64,000 bases of DNA from Kappaphycus alvarezii (lineage: Eukaryota; Rhodophyta; Florideophyceae; Gigartinales; Solieriaceae), in assembly GCA_002205965.3 (NCBI GenBank), contig NADL03000073.1:186001-250000 (forward strand), given 5' to 3'. Of this stretch, positions 48,071-56,989 are shown piece after piece. How positions within the stretch are numbered: the stretch's first letter is position 1; each line of letters starts with the position of its first letter. The notes under the pieces were generated by a model. The model searched no databases and was not told the origin of the DNA. It saw only the letters and a list, made by a program, of their open reading frames with translations. Both the position numbers and the translations under genes were made by a program.

Positions 48071-48449
48071 GTAGGGGTAAATCGTCGGTAGAAGAGATAC
48101 TCAGAACCAATTACCCCAAGAAGGAGGTGTTGCAAGCGACAAAAGTGCTACCGTGGTATAGTTGAAAGAACAAAAAGGAGTGGGTAAGGAAGACAGTTGA
48201 GAGGGCTACAAGCAAGTATAGAAGGGGCAGGGTCTACCACTGATGTTCTGCAACCAGCATAGGAAAAACGTTTCGTGGTCTGAAGTTGACTCTAAACTTC
48301 CTACTACTCGGGACTTGACTTGAAGTTGTCTTCCAACTTGTTTGACCTCTCCATGAGGAAGCAGTTTACTCAGCTATATGGATTTTGGCTACCACTAGAG
48401 TCCAAACGAAACTACAGAAAATACAGGAAATTCGTAAAACCATTTTGTG

Positions 48450-48960
48450 TGGATGATATATTCTAAACAAAAGATACTTAACAAAACGAACAATCGATCT
48501 GGTTCTCTTATTTCGCATTCTCTAGATCAGACCCAAACAAATCCTCCAAAATATCCATGCTGCCCAACAGTCCCCAAATATCTGCGAACGGCTCATAGCT
48601 CTCTATTTCCTCCTGAGAGATATCTAAACCTACTAAAGATATCCCCATCCGGTTTCAGCGTTGGCACCACTTGTTCCATACTTCCAGTCCCGGCTCCACC
48701 ATCCAACACTTCCATATCTCCCCCCCTCATCCTCCTCGTCCTCCTCTTTATCCTCCTTTTTATCCTACTCTTAATCCTCCTCGTCATCCTCATTCTCGTA
48801 GACCAACTCCGGGGCTGCCCACTCCTCGAAGGCCTCCCGGGCTCCTCCTCGACTCCCAACTCCTGCCCCTCACCTATCTCCTCCGCCTGATCCTCGACGA
48901 ACAAGCGACGCACGAATTCGATCACATTCTCTTTGTTTGACGGCGTAGATAGTCATCACG
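48450..48960 (-). pseudogene. Fossil copy of the LTR U3 reading frame
   Basis: The minus-strand frame 48593-48925 begins MIEFVRRLFVEDQAEE and later has VVPTLKPDGDIFS, matching VVPTLEPDGDVLSGLDISQE in the copy at 57740-57800. Between the two is an arginine/glutamate-rich low-complexity part encoded by purine-rich DNA. Orientation and place within U3 are the same as in the other copies. Broken. Confidence 0.55.
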
Positions 48961-49404
48961 GTCAGTAGGTACAAAAGGGAGTAGAGGAATGGAGTTTAGG
49001 GGGCGGGGGTGGCGATTTTTGGTGATGGAGGCGAAGGGCGAAGGTGGTTCATTTTGGCTGTAAATGGAGTGGGGCGATTGGTGATAGAGGATAGAGGGTA
49101 TGAGGGGGAGAGTAGTGTGTGTAGGGGTTGATGGATCTCAAAAAGTTGGGTAAAACAGGTTTAAGTACACGTTAGAAGCGGACTGGAAGTCGGTACTAAA
49201 AGGTTAAAATCGAATTTGCAGTAGCGCATTTGCCTGAAACTTCTACATAAGGAGTGATTTTGATGAAAAAGGTAGATAAAAAAGATGTAGATGGCTGATT
49301 TGGAGGAGAGGATACAGTATTAAAATATCTAGGGAGGATGATAGACGAATTTGAATGGACGGTAAGCGGAGTCAGGGGCGGGATTGTAAGTTGTTGGTCC
49401 CTTT

Positions 49405-49483
49405 GGGAGGACCATTTCCTTTATTTCACGAGGGAAGGACCATTTCCTGTGTTACACGAGGGAGGACCATTTTCTGTGTTACA
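49405..49483. repeat. 27/28-bp tandem repeat in LTR U3
   Basis: Three units of GGGAGGACCATTTCCT... (49405-49431, 49432-49459 and 49460-49483) differing by a few bases. They lie near the 5' end of the long LTR, where promoter or enhancer repeats are often found in LTRs. Confidence 0.65.
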
Positions 49484-49579
49484 AGGCGCTGACCCGTTCT
49501 GTTTTCTCCTTTCCTTCTCTCCAAACTCCGTTTAGATCCCCGCTAGAAGTGTCAGACGAAGTAAACTACCCCATCATTC

Positions 49580-50590
49580 CTCCTCTTTTCTGAAAGCGGT
49601 GAAACAGCTACTCCCAGAGTTACAGTCTTGGGTCTCATACTGCTACGCAACGAAGACCGCATTCCTGTGGATTGGCCGTCACATCATAAGAAGAGTCTAC
49701 GGACCGTAACAGGGAGACAACCTCGGGGGCCTCCTCCTCGACCTGGTGCTGCACCCTATTATCCTAAAAGTACAAGGAATCTTGAGTTAAGAGGAAGGGA
49801 GGACGGAGATTTGGCAAAGTTATTACTTTAATTGTGGTACAACGATGAAGGGTACATTATCGGGCGCCACGAGCAACTTGTCATACAATCGAAACAATTC
49901 GCCCTGTGGATGCTGAAAGCCTAGGGTTGCACTTGTCGCTGCCGATGTGCACTGTCTGCTGGCCTACAGCCACGTCAGGGTCAGTACAGAGTCTACCCAG
50001 ATGGATTAAGCAAGAGTACAGTAAGGGTACTTCTGTCCTGAACGCCGCCGTCGGTACTAAAGAATACAACACGCTACCCTTTACGAATCATATGGAATCA
50101 TATGGTGTCTTTCAGACCGTTCTTCGAGACCGTTGCTGACCTTGAGAGTACGCAAGTGGCGTTCCAGCTACTGCGTAGTGCCCCACCTTGCACCGGAGAA
50201 AGCGTGGAAGAGTTTGGCCTTGTGATGGAGTACTGTGTTCGAACATTGGCAGGGGCAGTACTGGACTTTGAAGTATTCCGGGAACTCCAGTTACCAGCTA
50301 AACCCATGGACGCGAAAAAACCATCTCTTGGGATGGTGCTCACCGCCGCGAACAACATCACGGCCGAGGCATTCTTGGCTTCTACCTTATTCTCTAATAA
50401 GCATTGAAAGGCCTTACTCCAAGCCCCTATTGAAGAGCTGGGAACATGCGAAGCAGCTGCAGACGCTCATTGGAGGTGGTCGACCTCTTGCCTGCTGTCT
50501 AGATATTCAGTTCAGTGTAATTTGAGTGGTGGTAAATCTTTATGGGTTATACAATGTCGCACAGAAGCTTGCGGAGGAAATTCATAAATT
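49580..50590. other. Unassigned stretch with one 101-codon frame
   Basis: The frame 50102-50407 (plus) is GC-richer than its flanks and reads like a folded protein: FRPFFETVADLESTQVAFQL, then VEEFGLVMEYCVRTLAGAVL. I do not recognise the family. The block GGTGGTAAATCTTTATG near 50529 is shared with 13953, at the right end of repeat D. This suggests a retroelement piece. Confidence 0.3.
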
Positions 50591-50592
50591 AA

Positions 50593-50800
50593 CTACGGAT
50601 GCAGGCGGCGTAGAAACCTGTCGCGCATGCATTATTTGGAGACTAAATGCAAAACGGGTAACGAAGTCGCGGAGCTCCTGTTGAGGGGAGGAACCGCGAC
50701 GGGAAGCTGCGAAGGAAGCAAGCGGCGGAAAAAACCCTTGCCGTAATTGGAGGGGACAACGGGGGTTTCTTTTGAGAAGTATGGATTTGCTTGAACCCAT
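50593..50800 (-). mobile_element. LINE family C C-terminal fragment
   Basis: The minus-strand frame ends ELRDFVTRFAFSLQIMHARQ, then STPPASVVNL and a stop, matching ELRDFVTRFTFNLQVMQARE and SPPAFIVNF at 23280-23398 (plus). It is preceded by SFAASRRGSSP in both copies. No catalytic region is present. Confidence 0.7.
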
Positions 50801-50835
50801 TTTGAGATGTAAAAATCTAAATATATATATATAAT

Positions 50836-50849
50836 ATAATACTTTACTG
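50836..50849. repeat. Target-site duplication of LINE B (left)
   Basis: ATAATACTTTACTG, repeated exactly at 54711-54724 on the far side of the LINE. Fourteen bases is a normal length for target-primed reverse transcription. Confidence 0.75.
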
Positions 50850-50858
50850 ACAATTGTT

Positions 50859-51263
50859 GTGCACTACGCCGCGGACTCCCAAGATCTCCTGAAAATACTC
50901 CAGGAGATCCCCAACATTTACAATGGTGCTCGCCTTTCCCCAAACTCGCTTTCTGAGCTCATCGCCGAGCTCCCACAACCGAGTGGAAAGTTGGCACTTG
51001 CGTCGCTGCTGCGCGCGATCGCAAAGCTCAAAACCGTGGCCTCCGAAATCACAATGGAAAACCGCAAAGCCCTGGCGGGAGCAATCACCCGCCTCGTCGA
51101 CGCAGCAGCAGCAACCCTCCCAAGAGGGGATGCCTTCGTGGAAAACTTCATCACTAAGTTCTACGCGGGATGCGAGAACCTCGCTCCCCAAAGATTGACT
51201 CAGATGCTGAAGCATCCAAGGACAACACTTCGGACCCGAAAGTCCCACTGCGACCAAAACTGA
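50859..51263 (+). pseudogene. LINE B N-terminal region
   Basis: An open stretch of 135 codons, alanine- and leucine-rich and probably helical (LSELIAELPQPSGKLALASL; AAAATLPRGDAFVENF). The first in-frame ATG is at about 51051, so the true start is unclear: either that ATG or a start lost by 5' truncation. No DNA-binding zinc finger is visible here, although many REL LINEs have one near the N-terminus. Function unknown. Confidence 0.5.
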
Positions 51264-51766
51264 TACAGCCCACACACCCGAATTGACCAACAAGAAAATG
51301 ATGCAACCCTTAGAAGAACCGAATGAAATGCCACCCGTGACAGGCAAAACCTCCAATCCCGACAACCACGACCCAACGCCTGTCAAACAGCCAACAGGGT
51401 CGCATCACAACAGAAGGGATCTGTCGCCCAACGGCCAAAGACATTCACTCTAATCGTCCCGGGAACCCCTCTTCCTCGGCGAAGACGACGGAACTGCGTG
51501 CAAACCGCACTCGCGCCCCTTCCCAACGCATGCTGGACATGCAAACGAAGAAGGCAAAGCTCTCCCGTGGTCCTACTGCAGGAGACAAGGGAACTAAAGC
51601 ATCTCGCAACTAGTCCCTCCTCCAGCTTCCCCCCCCCTACCCCTGTACATATGCCCACCCACAACCAAGAGAGCTCCCCGTTGAATGTTCTCCTTCCGTC
51701 AGTACATGATGCGCTGCACAGCCCGCTGCGGCCTTCTGACATCTTTGACCGCATCCCGGGACCTGC

Positions 51767-52295
51767 TTGCATAGCCTCGCGATCTTACTGATCTCACTTT
51801 TTCGCGCCGCAGCCAATGCTCGGAATCCCGATGTCGTCCACTCTGCCTTCCTCAGGATTCACCTACTTCCCACTGCAGTCTTACGACGGTTAATGCGGGG
51901 GAAGCCGGGTGGCAATCCAAGACAAGACAAAGCCAAGCACTCCGCGAGCGAATACGCCGCGCTTCTGCAGGTGAATGGGCCGATTTGTGGACAGAGGCGA
52001 TTCAAGCACACCACGTCAAAGAAGAACGAGTGGTCCGACCACGTCCTCAACAGAACAACGCAATGCGCGAAGCAAAATTCCGCAGGGCAGCCCATCTTGC
52101 TGCAGATGCGCAATATGGGCGTGCAATGCGCACCCTGCACCAGTCGCACATTGCTGATGTGCGTGACCCGCAAGTCATCGAAAGCCTGCGAAAACTGCAC
52201 CCAGCACCGCAGTCTCCGGTGAGAGCCATAGAAGCGAGAGACTTGCCGCTCCCGGTACATTTTGGAGGAAACGGTTCTACGCGGTCCGACGCCTG
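51767..52295 (+). pseudogene. LINE B pre-RT region
   Basis: FLRIHLLPTAVLRRLMRGK and DAQYGRAMRTLHQSHIAD are the markers by which the deleted copies at 14.2 kb and 22.75 kb are recognised. The region spans two frames. It ends just before RLNPNSAPGPDRM, the start of the RT domain. Confidence 0.6.
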
Positions 52296-53435
52296 AACCC
52301 TAACTCCGCACCTGGCCCCGACAGAATGTCACCGCGACTCCTGCACCTGCTGGCCAACACACGGGTGAGCCCTGAAGCTGGGGTGACGGGTATCTCGGTA
52401 CTAACAGCTGTTGTGTCGAGACTAGCTCATGGAGACCTCCCAAATGAGACAATCCCCCTTATCTCCTCTGCGACACTGTTGCCGATCCAACCCCGGCCAG
52501 ACAAGATCCGCCCCATTGCAATTGGGACGGCCTTGCGGCGACTGGTGACGAAAGTGCTCTTACCCCAGGCATTGGAAGACACGAGGGAATACCTCGCTCC
52601 ACTACAGGTGGCCAACGGAGTGCACTGTGGACTGGATTCTATCGTACGCGAAGCCCGAAGACTGGTCTCCACCCAAGGTGAAGATGAGGACTACGCGCTG
52701 GTTTCAGTGGATGCACATAATGCGTTCAACCGCTTTTCGAGACAGAAAATGATCGACCTCCTGCCGACCAAAGTGCCGTCGTTATGCCGTTTTCTGAACA
52801 TGGTGTATGCCCGTCAAATGCCGTCCCTAATCTTGCCTGCGGCATCGACACAAGACATCCCCAGCCAAGAAGGGATGCAACAAGGGGACCCAGCAAGTAT
52901 GTTGATGTTCTCCCTTGTCATACACCCACTGGCAAGAGAAATTTCCGATCAGACCCAACTCCATTTACACAGATGGTATGCGGATGACTGCACCCTGGTA
53001 GGCAATCACACTGAGCTCGACAAGGCTGTCGAGATCCTGAGGTCTAAGGGACCTGATCATGGCCTGTATCTAAACCCGGCGAAGACACGCCTATTCTGGC
53101 CGCGCCACCCTGCCACTGAGACACCCCTACTGCACCGCTTTCCAAATGAGAACTTCTCAAATCACGGCATTGACCTCCTCGGCGCCCCGATCGGTTCGCC
53201 TGAATTCATGGAGAACTTTCTCAATGAAAAAATTGCAGGATGCAAAAACACGCTATCGCTGATCGATGGGATTGGGGATGCTCGCATCCGGTTCCACCTC
53301 CACCGCGTTTGTGCCTCGGCATGCAAGCTACATCATGTGATGAAGCTAACACCGCCGAGTGCAACAAGCGTCCTGGCAATGAGATTTGACCAAGAACAGA
53401 TGGAATATTACGCCGGTCAAACAACGTGCCGATGA
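52290..53435 (+). pseudogene. LINE B reverse transcriptase
   Basis: The longest open stretch (369 codons from the ATG at 52326; the domain begins slightly upstream at RLNPNSAPGPDRM). Landmarks by residue: PRPDKIRPIAIGTALRRLV at 56-74 (fingers), motif A VSVDAHNAF at 126-134, motif B QEGMQQGDP at 181-189, motif C YADD at 218-221, then LNPAKTRLFWP at 249-259. All three catalytic aspartates (D129, D220, D221) are present, so the polymerase centre is unspoilt in this copy. It would copy the LINE RNA at the nicked target. The frame changes near 53400, just before the next part. Confidence 0.85.
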
Positions 53436-54421
53436 CAAGTGCGGTCCGTCAGCAAGTGGCTCTTCCGCTGCGCCTCGGAGGCCACGGATTCACACCCGTG
53501 GCAACGCTGAATCTAGCGTCGTATGCGGCCAGCGTCATCGACTCCGAACAAGTGACATGCCCCGATGATCCTAGCGTAGCGCACCACCGTGCACAAAGCT
53601 ATGCACATGCTGATACCCACCTTCTCGAGTTTGTCCGACGACTCCACCCAAGCTTCTCCGACGGACACGGTGGTCTCCCAGAAACGCTGACAGCGGCCAA
53701 TCTTGCAAACAAGCCCGATAATACACACAGTATTTTATATCGAGCCTGGTGCAAGTCGGCAGCAAAGGTATTCTGGAAAGAAGACGAATGGGAGAGGTAC
53801 CCAAGCACTACGCTGCATACGGAAGCTGATATTCGGCGAAGGATCCGCCGCCAGGCATACTTAGAGACGCCTGCTGCAGCCTTTCTCACCGCACATCCGT
53901 CTGTGGTCAGCCGGACCTATAATAAGATGTGGTCAGTGATGCTACGCCGCCACCTGGGAGTTCACGTGTTTGACGACACTGTGCCGCTGCAATGCGCGGA
54001 GTGCAACAGGCCCATGGACAACCGAGGTGATCATGCCGCGGATTTTTGCAAAAAAGGCCTGGGATGGACAAACCGGCACAATGCCGTGGTGAAGGTATTT
54101 GGCCGACAATTCAAAGCAGCAGGAGTCGGCGTCCAATATGATGAAATACTTACTTCCCGGACTGAATGCACGGCCTGCCGACATTCTAGTGTACCCGAGA
54201 TCGGAAGAGACCAACACCTTGCCGCCCCTCCCGGTGGCGTACGACGTCACAGTAACATCGCCATTCCAAGAGGGTTCATGTTCATTGGAGCGCGGAGGCG
54301 CGCGCCGTTGCCAATGCAGCGGAAAGACGGAAAAATAGGGAGCTTGCCAGCAAAGTGGCAGCCATTCCCGGTGAAGCCCTCCCAGGACGATCAAAACTTG
54401 GATGGAAGTTTGTGCCGCTAG
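53426..54421 (+). pseudogene. LINE B thumb, CCHC knuckle and endonuclease region
   Basis: A 331-codon frame overlapping the end of the RT frame by 10 bases. ADIRRRIRRQAYLETPAAAF (135-152) is conserved among the fragments in this window. The knuckle is C190-x2-C193-x9-H203-x4-C208, followed by TNRHN. The endonuclease core RPADILVYPR (54171-54200) and YDVTVTSP (54240-54263) lies in the adjacent frame. In REL LINEs this knuckle plus nuclease at the C-terminus gives target specificity and first-strand nicking. Confidence 0.75.
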
Positions 54422-54633
54422 CCTTCGACTCATTTGGATCACCGTCTGCGACGACGTCGAAGGTAATCGACGATTACGCGGCCGCTGTCGCGACCCGCAG
54501 CGCAAGCTCGGCGGGAGGAGTGAAGACTCGGCTTTATCAGCAGCTTAGTTATGCAATTTGGTCCACGTGTGCGGCGTCTGTATTATGTCGCGCCCCAATA
54601 CATGCAGAGTTCAGCCACCCTATTCAAACCTAA
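54355..54633 (+). pseudogene. LINE B C-terminal domain
   Basis: KFVPLAFDSFGSPSATTSKV and TRLYQQLSYAIWSTCAASVL, ending IHAEFSHPIQT and a stop. Fragments with the same pattern lie at 22375-22575 (plus) and 54765-54945 (minus), so this C-terminus defines family B. Confidence 0.65.
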
Positions 54634-54647
54634 TTATTTTAGGTTTG
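54625..54647 (+). other. LINE B 3' hairpin over the stop codon
   Basis: CAAACCTAA and TTAGGTTTG form a perfect 9-bp stem with the loop TTATT, and the TAA of the left arm (54631-54633) is the stop codon. A hairpin near the 3' end may be the RT recognition structure used in target-primed reverse transcription. Function is inferred. Confidence 0.5.
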
Positions 54648-54710
54648 TTACAGTGGGGTATTCAAGATTATGCATGTTGCACCTGCGTAAGTATGTGGTA
54701 AAGTAATTGA

Positions 54711-54724
54711 ATAATACTTTACTG
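54711..54724. repeat. Target-site duplication of LINE B (right)
   Basis: ATAATACTTTACTG, the exact match of 50836-50849. Confidence 0.75.
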
Positions 54725-54764
54725 CATTAGTATCGGGGGTCCAGTGCAGGAACCGACTATGTTG

Positions 54765-54945
54765 CTAGCTAAGTGCTAACCGAGTGTCCATATCGGCCAC
54801 GTGCACAGGTGTACGGGACACGATAGCGCTCGCCAGAGACGAACAGATCTTGTAACTAATGCGTCGATAAATTCTCGTTCTAATGACTCCAACAGATGCA
54901 TGCAAATTTTCCTCGATGCGCGGGAGGAGGTCATCTACGAAGCGG
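54765..54945 (-). mobile_element. LINE family B-like C-terminal fragment
   Basis: The minus-strand peptide IRTRIYRRISYKICSSLASA, then IVSRTPVHVAD, matches VKTRLYQQLSYAIWSTCAAS, then VLCRAPIHAE of the complete LINE B. A family A 3' end abuts it at about 54945, so family A probably inserted into it. Confidence 0.55.
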
Positions 54946-55902
54946 ATAGGGAAAGGGTTGGGTTTTTTACTCTTGGAAGCTATATCCGATCTATACCATA
55001 GTTTTCCAGACAACCACAATCGACTCAAAAGGGTATGCCGAAAGTAATGGGGAAGGAACTACGCTCCCTAAAAAGCTACCTTCAGGCCTGCCATCAAGCA
55101 GGCCGCATTGAAGCGGATAGTAGCGGGGAAGGCGAAACCAGGGAATCGAAAGCCTGCGGTTGGAAATCGAAAGTGGGGCCTGTGTTGGGTTATCAGAGGG
55201 CGGGGGGAGTCGTCGAGACAGTTTGCGTTCCAGGTCAGTGACCTTGTTGCGGTGCGCAATTGACGCAGCACCTCCCACTTCACGAGTAGCCCTTGATCGT
55301 ACGTCGGTCTTGAACAGTGATACGACGGTGACGTCGCATGCGATGGGGCGCTTCGCAATGCCATCGGGAGCTGGCGGTGCAGGACGAGGATGTCAGCGGG
55401 TCTTAGCTCGGTGCCGGGTACCGGACCGAGCCTCAAACTGGCAGTCCAGACCGGCTGCACGGGCGATAAGGCCGGCAATGACATTGCGTAACGAGCCTTT
55501 GCGGTGTAAGCGACCGAATCCTGAAGGATACAGGTCCACTACGTGGTCTCCTAGCCTATCCGCGGATCGTTTGCAATGCTCACAGTTCGGAAGGAGCGAG
55601 TCATCATATACAGACAGTGCAAGGTAGCGACGTACCATGGTCTTCCTGTGTATTGCCGACACTTGTATGTCGGTGGTGGGATAGGCGAGGAGGAATGCGG
55701 CGGCAGGGACTTTGCGGAATGCAAGGCCGCGTATCCGGTTCCTCACTGCGGCGACGGTGTGATCGTTTAGATTTGGGTAACGAACCCAGACGTCGTCGTT
55801 CCAGTGTGCCTTGGCCAGCGCCTCCTGCTGCTCACCCTTTAGGTATGTTTGCACATTTGCTCTCAAAAAACACCATCGCAAAAGTCGTATGTCATACCTC
55901 AA
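54946..55902 (-). mobile_element. LINE family A, C-terminal half
   Basis: On the minus strand from 55902: RNRIRGLAFRKVPAAAFLLA, then NCEHCKRSADRLGDHVVDLY (knuckle C-x2-C-x9-H, with the last Cys replaced by Tyr), then GSLRNVIAGLIARAAG. In the adjacent frame come TELRPADILVLHRQ (endonuclease core) and, near 55090, NAACLMAGLKVAF and a stop. The 3' untranslated part then runs to 54946, ending in the CTTCCAAGAGTAA block. The segment between the core and the C-terminal tail is shorter than in the copy at 56.6 kb, so it has an internal deletion. Frame changes are present. Confidence 0.7.
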
Positions 55903-55974
55903 GACTGCCTCATTTTCAGACTCTCATACGCAGACCTGCCCCCTAGTCTTCGGAAAATAGCTGTCCTGTATTCC

Positions 55975-56230
55975 TAATCAGTAAAGCACCCCAAATTTCC
56001 CCCCCCCATCGCAAAAAAGTTGACGGACGCAATCAATGAGGCAGTACGAGACCGAATTCCTCTTGGGGATTCTACGAGGCAGGCGTTTCGCGCATCCCTG
56101 GCCCTCCCAGGCACTAACGAATGGGTGTAATGCCCGTCATGCCAGAGACTCCAGACAAGCATTGAACCTCGAGAATTCTCGGTGTGGCTCCAATACTACT
56201 GTCAAATCCCACTTTTTCACCCTGGCAAGC
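55975..56230 (+). mobile_element. LINE family A, internal fragment
   Basis: TDAINEAVRDRIPLGDSTRQ, AFRASLALPGTNEWV and EFSVWLQYYCQIPLFHPG resemble LTEAVYAAQ..., LLYYLQTQLFRLG in the fragment at 46.6-46.9 kb. This is the region just upstream of the CCHC knuckle. It stops at the point where an inverted family A 3' tail begins. Confidence 0.5.
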
Positions 56231-56335
56231 AATGAAAGAGAGAGGAATGGGGGAAAGGTTTGGGTTTTTACTTTTGGAAGATATATCTGATCTATCCCAT
56301 AATTTTCCAGACAACCACAATCAACCCAAAAAGGT
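56231..56335 (-). mobile_element. LINE family A 3' tail (inverted)
   Basis: The minus strand reads from the TTGTCTGGAAAA block to CTTCCAAAAGTAAAAACCC and then a C/T-rich end. Only the 3' untranslated end is present, so it is a strongly 5'-truncated insertion. Confidence 0.65.
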
Positions 56336-56512
56336 AGCCGTCATGTCCAATGCGGCCTGCTTGATGGCCGGCCTGAAGGTAGCATTTTAGGGGCGTAGTT
56401 CCTTCCCCATTACTGTGTCGGTATACCCTTTTTGAGTTGATTGCGGTTGTCTGGAAAACCATGGATAGACCGGATATATCTTCCAAGAGTAAAACAAACC
56501 AAACCATTTTCC
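56336..56512 (+). mobile_element. LINE family A 3' end
   Basis: Starts within the coding tail (AVMSNAACLMAGLKVAF, then a stop at about 56388) and runs to CTTCCAAGAGTAAAACAAACC near 56500. It is an inverted neighbour of the tails on both sides, giving a palindromic arrangement. Confidence 0.7.
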
Positions 56513-56845
56513 CCTGACACAGTAAAGGGGAAGGAACTAGGCTCCCTAAAAGGCTACCTTCAGGCCAGCCATCAAGCAGGCCGCATTGGACATGACGGCT
56601 GCTGCAGCCTGCCTTTGCATCAAAATCCCCCGAACCCTTCCGTACGTCTCCAATACCCTCACGGCAACGTTCTTTGCCACGTCATTTAGCACTGCACATG
56701 CATCTGGGTGCCACCATCCAAGAGTGGATATTGGCACAGGCACGAGCCTACCTCTGGTGGAGGTCGCGATGAAAGATTGGTATCTTCTCTGCTTTTGCAT
56801 TTCGCGCCGCATGAGAGATGAATTGTACGGAAACATTCGATGTAG
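56513..56845 (-). mobile_element. LINE family A C-terminal fragment
   Basis: The cleanest copy of the family A C-terminus (minus frame 56836 to 56546): QKQRRYQSFIATSTRGRL, VPVPISTLGWWHPDACAVLN, TYGRVRGILMQRQAAAAVM, then SNAACLMAGLKVAF and a stop. The 3' untranslated part is cut short near 56515, where the next inverted copy begins. Other family A pieces in the window were identified against this copy. Confidence 0.75.
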
Positions 56846-56989
56846 ACGGCGATCACCCCATGCGCTGCTTGCATGGAGCTCACAATATCAACCGCCATGG
56901 TCGCCAAGTGAGAGACAGACGGACTAGACATCCAAGCAATGGAAAGCAGCGAAGGGAACGACTTTTTTGATGATACCTCCGTGAATTCG
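56846..56989. other. Unassigned flank of Gypsy copy 2
   Basis: No recognisable feature. The bases just left of the LTR are ATTCG; the right flank of copy 2 is not in the window, so a target duplication cannot be checked. Confidence 0.4.

Larger units (their letters stand above)
48072..49577 (-). mobile_element. Long-form LTR (fossil)
   Basis: On the minus strand the LTR starts TGATGGGGTAGTTTACTTCG at 49577 and ends CGATTTACCCCTACCA at 48072, so the ends are near-inverted (TGATGGGGTA / TACCCCTACCA). Length is about 1.5 kb. It holds the U3 reading frame (about 48450-48960) and the family R/U5-like segment (48090-48440). Intermediate divergence from the young LTRs. Confidence 0.65.
50850..54710 (+). 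mobile_element. Near-complete REL LINE (family B)
   Basis: A 3.86-kb non-LTR retrotransposon between 14-bp target duplications. Parts in order: an N-terminal region (50859-51263 and on), a proline-rich linker (about 51490-51780), a pre-RT region (51770-52290), reverse transcriptase (52260-53400), a thumb-like region, a CCHC knuckle (about 53990-54050), the restriction-like endonuclease core (54171-54265) and a C-terminal domain (54380-54633). There is one long coding sense, as in R2/CRE-type single-ORF LINEs. At least four frame changes separate the parts, so this copy is probably dead unless they are assembly errors. No poly(A) tail: the 3' end is GTAAAGTAATTGA. The clean duplication shows that it integrated whole or nearly whole. 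Confidence 0.8.

Noticed and set aside
50859-50861. GTG as the LINE B start codon
   Set aside because: Nuclear eukaryotic genes rarely start at GTG; the first in-frame ATG is near 51051, and the true start is left open.
54946-56600. Inverted repeats of 100-170 bp as terminal repeats of a DNA transposon
   Set aside because: The coding tail NAACLMAGLKVAF and the shared untranslated part show that they are LINE 3' ends in opposite orientations.
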